A DNA stretch of 42,084 nt from Clostridia bacterium (GTDB lineage Bacteria; Bacillota; Clostridia; Oscillospirales; CAG-272), in contig JAGAVJ010000024.1 in NCBI GenBank assembly GCA_017942005.1, forward strand, positions 1 to 42,084, given 5' to 3'. Positions 1 through 7,830 of this stretch are shown here, piece after piece. Numbering within the stretch: the first letter of the stretch is position 1; each line of letters begins with the position of its first letter. Both the position numbers and the translations under genes were made by a program. The notes under the pieces are model-generated. The model saw nothing but the letters and a program-made list of their open reading frames with translations. It searched no databases and had not been told where the DNA came from.

Positions 1-93
1 AGACCCCTTGCAGACTACAAGGTTGATAGGTCATGGGTGGAAGTGCAGTAATGCATGCAGCTGAATGATACTAATCGGTCGAGGGCTTGTACT
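1..93 (+). rRNA. 23S ribosomal RNA, 3' end (partial)
   Basis: The first ~90 bases match the conserved 3' end of bacterial 23S rRNA: GGTTGATAGG near 22-31, then GATACTAATCGGTCGAGGGC near 67-86, the usual firmicute terminal helix strand. The rest of the gene lies before the window. The exact 3' end is uncertain by a few bases. A hairpin follows at 100-119 (TTCAAGT / ACTTGAA), possibly a processing or terminal stem. No 5S gene is seen before the terminators at 183 and 238. Confidence 0.95.
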
Positions 94-182
94 GCCAATT
101 TCAAGTTCTTTTACTTGAAGTCCTTCGTCTCTGCTTCCCTTCCTTTATCCGGTTTTCAATGAGCATTTGTTGATAAAATAAA

Positions 183-217
183 ATTCCGGCAGTATTGACT
201 GTCGGAATTTTTTTATG
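183..217 (+). terminator. Intrinsic terminator of the rRNA operon
   Basis: TTCCGGCAGT and ACTGTCGGAA form a 10-bp stem (one G-T pair) with loop ATTG, followed by a run of seven T. It is the first strong terminator after the 23S gene. Confidence 0.85.
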
Positions 218-237
218 TCCAAATGATTCGTTTTTTA

Positions 238-270
238 TACCGCTGCATTAATTTAGCAGTGGTATTTTTT
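238..270 (+). terminator. Second intrinsic terminator after the rRNA operon
   Basis: TACCGCTGC pairs with GCAGTGGTA (one G-T), followed by TTTTTT. It backs up the terminator just before it. A third, longer inverted repeat without a T-run lies at 288-325 (CGGCACCAA / TTGGTGCCG). Apart from these hairpins and the repeat at 428-482, I see no gene in 94-551. Confidence 0.75.
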
Positions 271-427
271 GATTTTATCCAATCATACGGCACCAACACT
301 TCCGAAAGATGAAGTATTGGTGCCGCGCTGTCAATTGTTTTACAGATTTTGGGAATATAAAAAACGTGAAACTGGATAAACCAAAGAAAATTTGTGTGTT
401 TTGCTAATTATATAATATTTTGTTCAA

Positions 428-482
428 TAAAAGTTTTTGCGGAGGAGTTTGAGGAGGCGCTTTTTTCAAAAAGCACCTCCTC
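428..482 (+). repeat. Dispersed AAAAGTTTTTG-hairpin repeat, copy 1
   Basis: The box AAAAGTTTTTGC is followed by a GAGGAGG...CCTCCTC stem around the common loop core CTTTTTTCAAAAAG. Sister copies lie at 6696, 7728, 13968, 20729, 37948 and 41845, all in this orientation; the 37948 copy is almost identical. It sits at the convergent end of the solute-binding protein gene and may also act as its terminator. Confidence 0.8.
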
Positions 483-551
483 ATCGAACTTATGTTAAAA
501 AAGGTTGAATGACGGGACAATGTCACCCTTTATTGAAAAATCTGCAAAAGG

Positions 552-1982
552 TCAGTTTTCGAGAGATTTTTCCATATCCTTCTGAATGAGCTTCACTTTT
601 TTCTCAACCAGTGATGCGATGTCGGTCTTGTTGGTGTTGACGTTAGTATGGATCAGTCCTGTCAGATCACCCCAACCATAGACATATGCTGTCTCAAAAC
701 GGCCGTTTTCCAAAATCAGATCAAGTGATTCTGTGCTCATTTCATCACGAACCAGCTTTGAGCCGAGCATGATATCATAATAAACCGGACGAATCGTATC
801 ATAGGAAAGCGCTGCCATGTATTCAAGTATAGTACCGGTTCGTTCCGCATCGCTGTTGGTGGACGGAACACAAAGACCAATTGCATTATGATAAACAGGC
901 GAAATATAGTCGGATGCTTCATCATATTTCGGCAAAACGACGATTCCAAATTCATTGGTCATACCGCGCATGGAGGCAAGCTGACCGATGACTTCGATCA
1001 AAAACAGACTGTGTCCGGATGCAAACACACCCTTGTAACCGTTTTCGACCTCCTTGGCAGTATTCTGGGTCTGTGCGAGACGGGTATTGGCGTACAGTGC
1101 GCAGTCCTTCTGATAAGCGTTGACAAATCGGTCATTGATGCCTGTAAATTCCGGAATACCGTCTGCATTTTTGGTAAACAGAGAGGCACCCATTGCTGTT
1201 ATGATCGGAATTGAGGCGTTGGAATGCAGACAAATTCCGCAATCGTCTTCCCCTGCGTCAACAGTCCCGTTGCCGTTGACATCGTTTGTGGCGGCAGATG
1301 CCATTTCAAGCATCCGATCAAATGTCCATGTCCCATTTTTCACAAGGTCATACGGATTTTCCAGATCATAGCGCGCAATCATTTCCTGGTTGAACATCAT
1401 GCAGTAATGGGATTCATAGAACATCAGGTTGATATCGCCGATCAGCGCGTATTGATTCCGGCTGATGGAAATATCGCCCATGGCTGCACGATTCCACCAG
1501 GGATTTTCCGTATGCAGCCCGGTCAGATCATCGAGTGGGTACAGCTGATTGTTCTGTGCGTAGGTGACGATGTTGGATAAAAACAAGGTTGCGGCATCAT
1601 AAGCATCCTCACCTGCCATAACGGTTTTGGTGAAGGTATCGCCGACGGTCGAATAATGCTCTGCCGTTTCTTCAATTTTGATCCCGATTTTTTCTTCCAT
1701 TGTTCGGTTGCGTTTCCATGTAGCATCGTCCAGAACATCGCCGGTTGCCTCGGCGTTCATCTGATAATAGCCCCATCCTTCCTGTGTTGTCAAAAATCGA
1801 AACGCATACCCTTCATAATTGACATCGGGTGCTTGTACGGTGTCTTCGGTTTCCACCGATGATGTGTTTTTTTCGGATTGGTTGTCCGTTTGTTTGTCTT
1901 TGGATGAGGAGCCGGATGAACAGGCAAACAGCATGGACGCGGTCAGCAAAAGTGCTGCAATGCCGGATTTTGTATACTTCAT
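552..1982 (-). CDS. Extracellular solute-binding lipoprotein (ABC sugar importer type)
   Basis: This 476-residue protein has a lipoprotein signal with lipobox LFAC (Cys near residue 21), then a Ser/Lys-rich linker and a family 1 periplasmic-binding-protein fold typical of carbohydrate ABC importers. AGGAGG lies 7 nt before the ATG. A Ca-binding-like loop (DVNGNGTVDAGED) lies around residue 240. It is the last gene of an operon with a GH27 enzyme and an SGNH esterase, so its ligand is probably an oligosaccharide released by them. No permease or ATPase is adjacent, so it must use a transporter encoded elsewhere. The family assignment is firm; the substrate is inferred. Confidence 0.88.
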   Translation of the reverse strand: MKYTKSGIAALLLTASMLFACSSGSSSKDKQTDNQSEKNTSSVETEDTVQAPDVNYEGYAFRFLTTQEGWGYYQMNAEATGDVLDDATWKRNRTMEEKIGIKIEETAEHYSTVGDTFTKTVMAGEDAYDAATLFLSNIVTYAQNNQLYPLDDLTGLHTENPWWNRAAMGDISISRNQYALIGDINLMFYESHYCMMFNQEMIARYDLENPYDLVKNGTWTFDRMLEMASAATNDVNGNGTVDAGEDDCGICLHSNASIPIITAMGASLFTKNADGIPEFTGINDRFVNAYQKDCALYANTRLAQTQNTAKEVENGYKGVFASGHSLFLIEVIGQLASMRGMTNEFGIVVLPKYDEASDYISPVYHNAIGLCVPSTNSDAERTGTILEYMAALSYDTIRPVYYDIMLGSKLVRDEMSTESLDLILENGRFETAYVYGWGDLTGLIHTNVNTNKTDIASLVEKKVKLIQKDMEKSLEN

Positions 1983-2094
1983 AAGGGAACCTCCTGTTTG
2001 ATTCCATACACTGTTTTAGTTTTAAAAAAAATAGATTCCGCGGCAGCGGTACATCGTTTGATAGGATACGGATTGCGCATGGATTTTAGGTTTC

Positions 2095-2751
2095 TTACAG
2101 AGATTGTAAGAAACCGCCGATTCTGGCACAGAGAATTTTGTGTCCGGCGTCGTTCGGGTGCAGACCGTCCGGCATATACCGATCCTTAATGATGGGGACG
2201 GCGGGCTGCAATCCGCTCATCTGCCAAAGATCGAGTACGGGAAGTGCGTAATATGCGGCGACTTTCTTTAGGATGCCGACATAAACGGAAAGCGGAGCCA
2301 CATCGACCTTTTTCCAGTCGCCGCGCGGGTCGTTTTCATTGAGACGGTGCAGTGGTGTGCAGATGACGGTGACAGCTTCGGGATAGGTTTCAATGAGGCT
2401 GCGCATCAGTGCATGGCAGGCACCGTAAAAGGTATCCGGTGTACGGTTATCGAAGGCGCCGAGCGGTGCATCCCCATGACCGAAATCATTGGTTCCGCCG
2501 AATACAACGTTGATATCAGCTTCCAAATCCATTTCCGTGCAGCGTTTGCAGAAATCCTCATCCCAGACTGTGCTTTCAGAGGGCGTTTGCTGTCTTGCGA
2601 TGCGTGTACCGCCGATTCCGTAATTGTTGGCGCGCTTCAGCGCATAGGTTTTCTCCATCAGATGTGAGAAACGGGCATCGAAGCCTGAAGTTCCGCTTCC
2701 AAATGTGATGCTGTCACCGAGAAAATTGATGACTTTGTTTTTGAGTTCCAT
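2095..2751 (-). CDS. SGNH/GDSL-family hydrolase (probable carbohydrate esterase)
   Basis: The 218-residue protein shows all SGNH blocks: block I FLGDSITFG (Ser nucleophile near residue 14), block III GGTND, and block V DGLHPNDAGH with the catalytic Asp and His. There is no signal peptide, so it should act in the cytoplasm, for example removing acetyl groups from imported sugars. It starts 25 nt after the GH27 stop, and the site before its ATG is only a weak AAGAGAG. The family is certain from the motifs; deacetylase activity is inferred from the operon. Confidence 0.88.
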   Translation of the reverse strand: MELKNKVINFLGDSITFGSGTSGFDARFSHLMEKTYALKRANNYGIGGTRIARQQTPSESTVWDEDFCKRCTEMDLEADINVVFGGTNDFGHGDAPLGAFDNRTPDTFYGACHALMRSLIETYPEAVTVICTPLHRLNENDPRGDWKKVDVAPLSVYVGILKKVAAYYALPVLDLWQMSGLQPAVPIIKDRYMPDGLHPNDAGHKILCARIGGFLQSL

Positions 2752-2776
2752 AAAATTACTCTCTTTTCATATGTAG

Positions 2777-4228
2777 TCAGCGTATGGTTTTGATGACCCG
2801 CACCGTGTGGGGCATCAGCTTGGCTGTAAAGGTTCCGTCAAAGCCGTCATAACAGCATCCCATTTCCTCATTTTCGAGGATTACCTGGTCGAGCGTTTTT
2901 CTTGCCCAGAGATCACGTATACGGCACGGTGCGCCGAGCGATACCTTTATTTCGGCTTCCTGTTCACCCAGATTGAACAGCGCAAAAGCGGTATTTCCAT
3001 CGGCGGTCGGTCGGGAATAGACTCGGGTCCAAATGGAAAGGGAATCCGTTTTGGTTTCCTGCATGGTTATGTCTGTCACACCCGTGACATCCTGATTCAA
3101 TGCCAGAATCTCCGGATTTGCCATGACATTGATATCGAACGGTTCAAGATGGTTCAAATCGAACGACATCTGAATGGGAGACGAAAGAAACGCGCGTGCG
3201 GTAAACGCGGCAATTTGTTCATCCTCTGTCAGATGGGAACGGTGATCGATATAGTACGCGGTTTCCAGCATATCCAGATCGAAGAAATGACCGGGGCGGA
3301 TATGGCACAGCCAGCGATCCGCACTGCACAGAATCGGACAAAATACGCTCCAGTCGTCGGCGGAGTCCGGATTGTTCCGGAACGAATTGACGTTTTCCCG
3401 CCAGTATTCCGCCTGATGATATCGCGCATCGACGGTGACGCAGAAGGCAAAATCACGTGCGGCACTTGCCAGCGCCTGCTTCATCGGTTCTGCATTTTCG
3501 CGGTTGCATGGCGTCCAGTCATATTTCAGATAGTCAATCTGCCAATCACACCATTGTTTGACGTTTTCCGCTTCACAGCGTTCTTCGCCGAATACACCGA
3601 GACGCAGTACCCGATCCCGGTTCCGCGTGCATCCGGGATATTCGCCGCCGCCCCATGCTTTTGTCATGGGACTGGAATAAATACCAAGACATAACCCTTC
3701 TGCGTGCAGCGTGTCGGCAAGCGCCCGCATATCCGGGAATTTTTCGTTCGGCATCAGGGCGTTATGCGGACCGCCGTATTCTCCCTGCCATCCGGAATCG
3801 ATATTGACATAACGATATCCGCAGTCGGCAAGACCGCTTTTGACAAGCAGCGCGGCGGTATTGCGGATATCCGCATCCGATACAAGATTCCGGAACGCAT
3901 TCCAGCTCGTCCAGCCCAAAAGCGGCGTCGGACAGACGCCGTTTTCCCTGACGTTGAGGGAAAGCTGTGTTTCCGTTTTGCCGTCTGTGTTTTCCGCCGA
4001 TAAGCGGATTTCGTAAATACCTGCTTTTGCACATCCGACTACAGCGGGAATTGCGGCATCGAGATGCATACCGTCCGGGAGTCCTTCGGCTGTCAGACGA
4101 ATCGGACGTGTTCCCGTGACCGGTACACGAAAGCAGAACGGTTTTCCGGGAGAACACCCGATGACAGCGGGCGTGTAGAATTCCGGTTTTCCGGAAAAAA
4201 GATCAATTGCAGCAAGCTGCGTATACAT
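2777..4228 (-). CDS. Glycoside hydrolase family 27 (alpha-galactosidase-like)
   Basis: The 483-residue protein begins with a small Ig-like He_PIG-type domain (about residues 30-95), then a TIM barrel with GH27 hallmarks: GWTSWNAF near 105, YVNIDSGWQ near 140, KYDW near 236 (nucleophile Asp) and NNPDSADDW near 287 (general acid/base). A C-terminal beta-sandwich ends the protein. No signal peptide is visible, so it likely cleaves imported alpha-galactosides in the cytoplasm. AAGGAG precedes the ATG. It is first in an operon transcribed from the promoter at 4280-4308 and is divergent from a DeoR regulator. Other GH27 specificities (N-acetylgalactosaminidase, arabinopyranosidase) cannot be excluded. 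Confidence 0.88.
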   Translation of the reverse strand: MYTQLAAIDLFSGKPEFYTPAVIGCSPGKPFCFRVPVTGTRPIRLTAEGLPDGMHLDAAIPAVVGCAKAGIYEIRLSAENTDGKTETQLSLNVRENGVCPTPLLGWTSWNAFRNLVSDADIRNTAALLVKSGLADCGYRYVNIDSGWQGEYGGPHNALMPNEKFPDMRALADTLHAEGLCLGIYSSPMTKAWGGGEYPGCTRNRDRVLRLGVFGEERCEAENVKQWCDWQIDYLKYDWTPCNRENAEPMKQALASAARDFAFCVTVDARYHQAEYWRENVNSFRNNPDSADDWSVFCPILCSADRWLCHIRPGHFFDLDMLETAYYIDHRSHLTEDEQIAAFTARAFLSSPIQMSFDLNHLEPFDINVMANPEILALNQDVTGVTDITMQETKTDSLSIWTRVYSRPTADGNTAFALFNLGEQEAEIKVSLGAPCRIRDLWARKTLDQVILENEEMGCCYDGFDGTFTAKLMPHTVRVIKTIR

Positions 4229-4279
4229 GTTTACAACGCTCCTTTTTATGGTTTGGCTTTGCTTTTTTTATCTGTAATA

Positions 4280-4308
4280 ATTATATCATGAAACCGAATT
4301 TGAATCAA
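4280..4308 (-). promoter_or_regulatory. Sigma-A promoter of the GH27 operon
   Basis: Reading the minus strand, TTGATT (4308-4303), a 17-nt spacer and TATAAT (4285-4280) precede the GH27 ATG by about 50 nt. Its -35 is 14 bp from the -35 of the divergent regulator promoter, so one bound protein could affect both. Confidence 0.8.
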
Positions 4309-4322
4309 CCTTGGCGATGATG

Positions 4323-4351
4323 TTGACAAATAATCAGAAATTTGTTATAAT
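4323..4351 (+). promoter_or_regulatory. Sigma-A promoter of the DeoR-family regulator gene
   Basis: A consensus promoter: TTGACA (4323-4328), 17-nt spacer, TATAAT (4346-4351), 39 nt before the regulator ATG. Confidence 0.88.
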
Positions 4352-4359
4352 ATGATCAG

Positions 4360-4377
4360 ATTTGAAACCATTTGAAA
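4360..4377. promoter_or_regulatory. Candidate DeoR operator (ATTTGAAA direct repeats)
   Basis: ATTTGAAA occurs at 4360-4367 and 4370-4377, a 10-bp period on one face of the helix, and ATTTGAA again at 4298-4304 inside the divergent promoter spacer. DeoR/GlpR regulators commonly bind repeated short sites. That this regulator binds here is inferred from position only. Confidence 0.4.
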
Positions 4378-4390
4378 GGAAAAATGCAGA

Positions 4391-5128
4391 ATGTATTATT
4401 CGGACAGGCGGGAAAAAATACTTGCCTATATCAAGGAACATCAAAAATGCTCGGTACATAGTCTGTCCAAAGAGCTGTTTGTCAGTGAACCTACGATCCG
4501 CCGGGATTTGACAGAGCTGGAGCGGGAAGGAAAAATCAAGCGAACTTATGGCGGCGCGGTCTACGGAGAGGTACTGAACTGTGAGATTCCGTTTGATCTG
4601 CGGAAAACGCAGAATACCCATGCCAAGCAGACGACTGCCGAAAAAGCAGCAGCACTGCTGCACGACGGGCAGACCGTTTTTCTGGATGCCTCATCGACGG
4701 TCTCTCATCTCATTCCGTATCTGTCCGCATTCCGAAATATCACGGTGCTAACGAACGGACCAAAGGCATCTTTGATGCTGGCGGAAAAAAACATCCAGAC
4801 CATCTGTACCGGCGGGCTTCTGCTCAATCAGTCTCTTGCGTTTGTCGGTGCACAGGCAATTGACGCCATTCGCTGCTACAATATGGATATCGCCTTCTTT
4901 TCTGCAAGAGGCATTACGGAAGATGGGTTTCTGACCGACAGCTCTCTTGAAGAAACGATGTTCCGGAAGGCTATGCTCCGGCAGGCTGACGTCAAGGTCT
5001 GCCTTTGTACCGCGGACAAGGTCGGAACCCGATATGCCTGCAATCTCTGTTCGCTTACGGAGATAGACACCATTGTTTCTGACGGGACGCTTCCGCCGTT
5101 GTTTCAGACCATGTGCCGGGTTTTGTAA
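4391..5128 (+). CDS. DeoR/GlpR-family transcriptional regulator
   Basis: The 245-residue protein has an N-terminal DeoR helix-turn-helix (residues ~5-57; SVHSLSKELFVSEPTIRRDL) followed by a DeoR C-terminal sensor domain of the ribose-5-phosphate-isomerase-like fold, which in this family binds a sugar phosphate. AAGGA lies 10 nt before the start. Its divergent placement and short shared promoter region suggest it represses the GH27/esterase/binding-protein operon and possibly itself, with induction by a galactose-pathway phosphosugar. The family is clear; the ligand is inferred. Confidence 0.88.
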   Translation: MYYSDRREKILAYIKEHQKCSVHSLSKELFVSEPTIRRDLTELEREGKIKRTYGGAVYGEVLNCEIPFDLRKTQNTHAKQTTAEKAAALLHDGQTVFLDASSTVSHLIPYLSAFRNITVLTNGPKASLMLAEKNIQTICTGGLLLNQSLAFVGAQAIDAIRCYNMDIAFFSARGITEDGFLTDSSLEETMFRKAMLRQADVKVCLCTADKVGTRYACNLCSLTEIDTIVSDGTLPPLFQTMCRVL

Positions 5129-5257
5129 TCATAATTATTGAGGCGCTGCGGTGTAACCCCAAAATGAGTAAAAAAATTTTCAGATTCTCTGCACAACCTG
5201 TGGATGAAAAACGTACTCGCGCATGCCGTTTGCCGGATTTCAGATAAAAAACAAAAA

Positions 5258-5324
5258 ATACCTATTGCATTTATCGGCAAAGAATGCTATAATAACACAA
5301 AAGAAATCAGTGGGTAATGCAGAA
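5258..5324 (+). promoter_or_regulatory. Nitroreductase promoter, copy 1 of a duplicated promoter block
   Basis: TTGCAT (5265-5270), 17-nt spacer and TATAAT (5288-5293). The whole 67-bp block is nearly identical to 6811-6878 before upp, including the spacer and the first ~30 transcribed bases. GCATT and AATGC form an inverted repeat spanning the spacer. The preceding 5129-5257 shows no gene or clear terminator. Confidence 0.8.
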
Positions 5325-5331
5325 TCTACAT

Positions 5332-5373
5332 GAAAGGAAGCTTCACTTTTGCGAAGTTATGGTTGTATATATG
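5332..5373 (+). repeat. SD-hairpin-AUG leader element (nitroreductase copy)
   Basis: GAAAGGAAG (5332-5340) is followed by a small hairpin (CTTC 5341-5344 / GAAG 5353-5356) and ATGGTTGTATATATG (5359-5373). The same order, with related sequence, occurs before the M23, UgpA-type permease and XRE genes. Confidence 0.6.
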
Positions 5374-5973
5374 ATTTCTGCTATTTTTGACCGCCGCAGT
5401 ATCAGAAAATTCTCTGATCAGCCGATATCCAAAGAAGATATGATCGATATCATTCAAAGTGGAATGAAAGCGCCATCTTCTAAAAACAGACAGCCATGGA
5501 ACTATATTGTCATAGAGGGAAAAGCCAAAGACGAAATGATAAAAGCGTTTTGTTTAGGAGTTGCAAGGGAAGAACAGGGAAATGATGAAAATGTGCTGCT
5601 GCCGCAATGCAAACAGCACATTGCAGGGGCAAAAAATACCATTGCGATTATGATGGAAGCACCGGTTATCCTGTTTGTCGTGAATACACTTGGAAAAAAT
5701 ATCATGGAACCAATGACGCCGGAGGAACATATTTACGAAATCTGTAATATACAATCCATCGGCGCATCCATACAAAATATGCTCCTTGCAGCCACCGAAA
5801 AGGGAATCGGAAGTCTTTGGATCTGTGATATTTATTTTGCATATGCAGAGCTTTGTCAATGGCTGCACTGCGACGGTCAAATGGTCGCGGCAATTGCGTT
5901 TGGTTATCCAAAGGAATCACCAAAGGAACGACCGCGCAAACAAATTGAGGATATTGTTATGTGGAGACATTGA
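5359..5973 (+). CDS. Nitroreductase-family FMN-dependent oxidoreductase
   Basis: About 204 residues with nitroreductase-fold features: FDRRSIRKF near the N-terminus, APSSKNRQPW (FMN phosphate/ring binding) and GIGSLWICD near residue 155. Such enzymes use FMN and NAD(P)H to reduce nitro- or other electrophilic compounds; the true substrate is unknown. In-frame starts exist at 5317, 5359 and 5371. I chose 5359 because it follows the GAAAGGA-hairpin leader; 5371 (ISAIFDRRS next) is equally plausible, while 5317 lies inside the duplicated promoter block. A Nudix gene follows 70 nt later and is probably cotranscribed. Confidence 0.87.
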   Translation: MVVYMISAIFDRRSIRKFSDQPISKEDMIDIIQSGMKAPSSKNRQPWNYIVIEGKAKDEMIKAFCLGVAREEQGNDENVLLPQCKQHIAGAKNTIAIMMEAPVILFVVNTLGKNIMEPMTPEEHIYEICNIQSIGASIQNMLLAATEKGIGSLWICDIYFAYAELCQWLHCDGQMVAAIAFGYPKESPKERPRKQIEDIVMWRH

Positions 5974-6043
5974 TTTTTCGTTATTTGAATGCAAGAGAAA
6001 ATACAATTTATAAAGATTATATAAAGCAAGGAGGCGAAAATCA

Positions 6044-6445
6044 ATGACAGAAGTCGTAGCTGCACTGATCTGGGACGGAGATCGGTTTATGATCTGTCAA
6101 AGACCGGCGAACAAAAAACGGGGACTTCTCTGGGAATTCGTCGGTGGAAAAGTTGAAGTCGGGGAGACCCTGTCTGAGGCTTTGGTGCGCGAATGCAGGG
6201 AAGAGCTTGGCGTGACAGTTGCTGTCGGGGATATTTTTATGGAGGTTGTCCATACCTATCCCGATATTACGGTGCATCTGACGCTGTTTTCTGCAAGCAT
6301 TGTATGCGGTGAGGTACAGCCCTTAGAGCATGAGGACATCAAATGGATTACGCCGAAGGAGATTTCCATGTACGAATTCTGCCCGGCGGATACGGAAATC
6401 CTGTTTGAAATAAAGCGGCGAACCGATATACAGGCCAAACCGTAA
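6044..6445 (+). CDS. Nudix hydrolase, MutT-like (8-oxo-dGTP diphosphatase type)
   Basis: This 133-residue single-domain protein has a complete Nudix box (GX5EX7REUXEEXGU): G-KVEVG-E...REC-REELGV at about residues 35-57. Small stand-alone proteins starting VVAALIW resemble MutT and usually sanitize oxidized dGTP, though (deoxy)CTP pyrophosphohydrolases look similar. AAGGAGG lies 9 nt before the ATG. It follows the nitroreductase, fitting a redox or damage-control pair, and ends just before a terminator. Confidence 0.88.
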   Translation: MTEVVAALIWDGDRFMICQRPANKKRGLLWEFVGGKVEVGETLSEALVRECREELGVTVAVGDIFMEVVHTYPDITVHLTLFSASIVCGEVQPLEHEDIKWITPKEISMYEFCPADTEILFEIKRRTDIQAKP

Positions 6446-6453
6446 AACAGAAC

Positions 6454-6509
6454 AAAAGCTGCACATATCCCGGCGTTTGATTTACGCGAGGGAAAGGGCA
6501 GCTTTTTTT
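6454..6509 (+). terminator. Intrinsic terminator after the Nudix gene
   Basis: AAAAGCTGC (6454-6462) pairs with GCAGCTTTT (6498-6506), enclosing a CCC...GGG inner stem, and runs into TTTTTTT. Confidence 0.75.
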
Positions 6510-6695
6510 GGTTTCCGTATACTATAAGTATTGGGGGGCGACAATAACTGAAAACGGGATAAATGCTCACCTGGCGGTTGAACTTTTCACGTTACGGGAA
6601 ACATCGTAGTCGGTTTTATCAGAGAGAATATATCATACATACGGTTTTCCACAGTATGTGAGAAAAGTTGGGTTTGTGCATTGATTACCTTGCCT

Positions 6696-6743
6696 CAAAA
6701 AAGTTTTTGGGGGTTATAGGGGACTTTTTTCAAAAAGTCCCCT
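6696..6743 (+). repeat. Dispersed AAAAGTTTTTG-hairpin repeat, copy 2
   Basis: Box AAAAAAGTTTTTG, then AGGGGAC...GTCCCCT around CTTTTTTCAAAAAG. The stem differs from copy 1 while the loop core is kept. Nothing else is seen in 6510-6695 apart from a weak CATAC/GTATG inverted repeat. Confidence 0.8.
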
Positions 6744-6810
6744 AATCGTATCCCTTGCACCCAGAGGTATCTCTCAAAAAATAAATGCTGCTGCTCTGAT
6801 AAAAACAAGA

Positions 6811-6878
6811 ATACCTATTGCATTTTTCGGCAAAGAATGCTATAATAATACAAAAAGAAATCCATGGGCAACGCAGAA
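6811..6878 (+). promoter_or_regulatory. upp promoter, copy 2 of the duplicated promoter block
   Basis: TTGCAT (6818-6823), 17-nt spacer, TATAAT (6841-6846). The sequence matches 5258-5324 at roughly nine bases in ten, well beyond the promoter boxes. Confidence 0.82.
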
Positions 6879-6894
6879 AGAAGAGGATAGGCAT

Positions 6895-7533
6895 ATGAAA
6901 CAATATGATAACGTAACCGTATTTGAACACCCCCTGATCACCCATAAGCTTTCCATTTTGCGCGACGAGGGCACCGGTTCCAAGCAGTTCCGGGAGCTGG
7001 TCGGCGAAATCGGCATGCTGATGGGATATGAAGTCATGCGCGATCTTCCGCTGGAAGAGGTCGAAATCAAGACGCCGATCACGACGGCAAAGGTGAAGGT
7101 GCTGGCAGGCAAGAAGCTGGCGCTTGTGCCGATTCTGCGGGCAGGACTGGGGATGCTGGACGGTGTGCTGTCGCTGGTGCCCTCTGCAAAAATCGGACAT
7201 ATCGGTCTGTACCGCGACCACGAAACCCTGGAGCCGAAGGAATACTACTGCAAGCTGCCGGAAGATATTGCGCAGAGACAGGTCATTCTGCTTGACCCGA
7301 TGCTGGCGACCGGCGGTTCCGGCTGTGCAGCCATCGACTTTATCAAGGCGCGCGGCTGCCATAACATCAAGTTCGTTTCCATTCTTGCAGCGCCGGAAGG
7401 CATTGAGCGTATGGCAAAAAGTCATCCCGATGTGCATATTTATACCGGCGGTGTTGATGAAAAGCTGAACGAAAAGGGGTATATCGTTCCGGGGCTGGGA
7501 GACGCAGGCGACAGACTGTTCGGAACGCTGTAA
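6895..7533 (+). CDS. upp: Uracil phosphoribosyltransferase
   Basis: The 212-residue protein converts uracil and PRPP to UMP (pyrimidine salvage). It shows the PRPP-binding signature [13 protein letters not shown] (residues ~130-143) and the family-typical C-terminus [12 protein letters not shown] that contacts uracil; length matches bacterial Upp (about 209). GAGGAT lies 8 nt before the ATG. It is monocistronic as far as seen, under the promoter at 6818. Confidence 0.96.
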   Translation: MKQYDNVTVFEHPLITHKLSILRDEGTGSKQFRELVGEIGMLMGYEVMRDLPLEEVEIKTPITTAKVKVLAGKKLALVPILRAGLGMLDGVLSLVPSAKIGHIGLYRDHETLEPKEYYCKLPEDIAQRQVILLDPMLATGGSGCAAIDFIKARGCHNIKFVSILAAPEGIERMAKSHPDVHIYTGGVDEKLNEKGYIVPGLGDAGDRLFGTL

Positions 7534-7593
7534 AAGGAGAACACGGCTTCAGGAAAACACAGTTTTCTTGAAAGAAAGCCTGGCAAAGAACTT

Positions 7594-7626
7594 CATATGA
7601 CGACCGACGCCAGACTTTGTCATATG
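7594..7626. repeat. Inverted repeat in the upp-MATE gap
   Basis: CATATGAC (7594-7601) and GTCATATG (7619-7626) form an 8-bp perfect stem with a 17-nt loop and no T-run. An imperfect hairpin (AGGAAAAC / GTTTTCTT) lies just before it near 7551-7571. No gene is seen in 7534-7830. Confidence 0.55.
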
Positions 7627-7727
7627 GAACATGTAGTTTTCACCTCACGAATTTATGAACAGTACGTACTCAATTTCAATTAACAAAAAAACAGATCTAA
7701 AAAACGCAAATCAAGACCATCTTGAAC

Positions 7728-7771
7728 GCTTTTGAGGGTTTTAGGGAACTTTTCTCGAAAAGTTCCCTAAA
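7728..7771 (+). repeat. Dispersed AAAAGTTTTTG-hairpin repeat, copy 3 (degenerate box)
   Basis: A degenerate box (ACGCTTTTGAGGG) precedes TTAGGGAAC...GTTCCCTAA around CTTTTCTCGAAAAG. The stem differs from copies 1 and 2. It may terminate upp transcription. Confidence 0.7.
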
Positions 7772-7830
7772 TATATGTAAGACTTTCTTTCCGCCTACGG
7801 TCTTTGCTTTGCGGTTTTTCATGAGAGGAT

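Noticed and set aside
94..182. 5S rRNA gene after 23S
   Set aside because: No 5S consensus and too little space before the terminator.
888..1580. Plus-strand frames opposite the binding-protein gene
   Set aside because: Shadow frames of a clear minus-strand gene without start signals.
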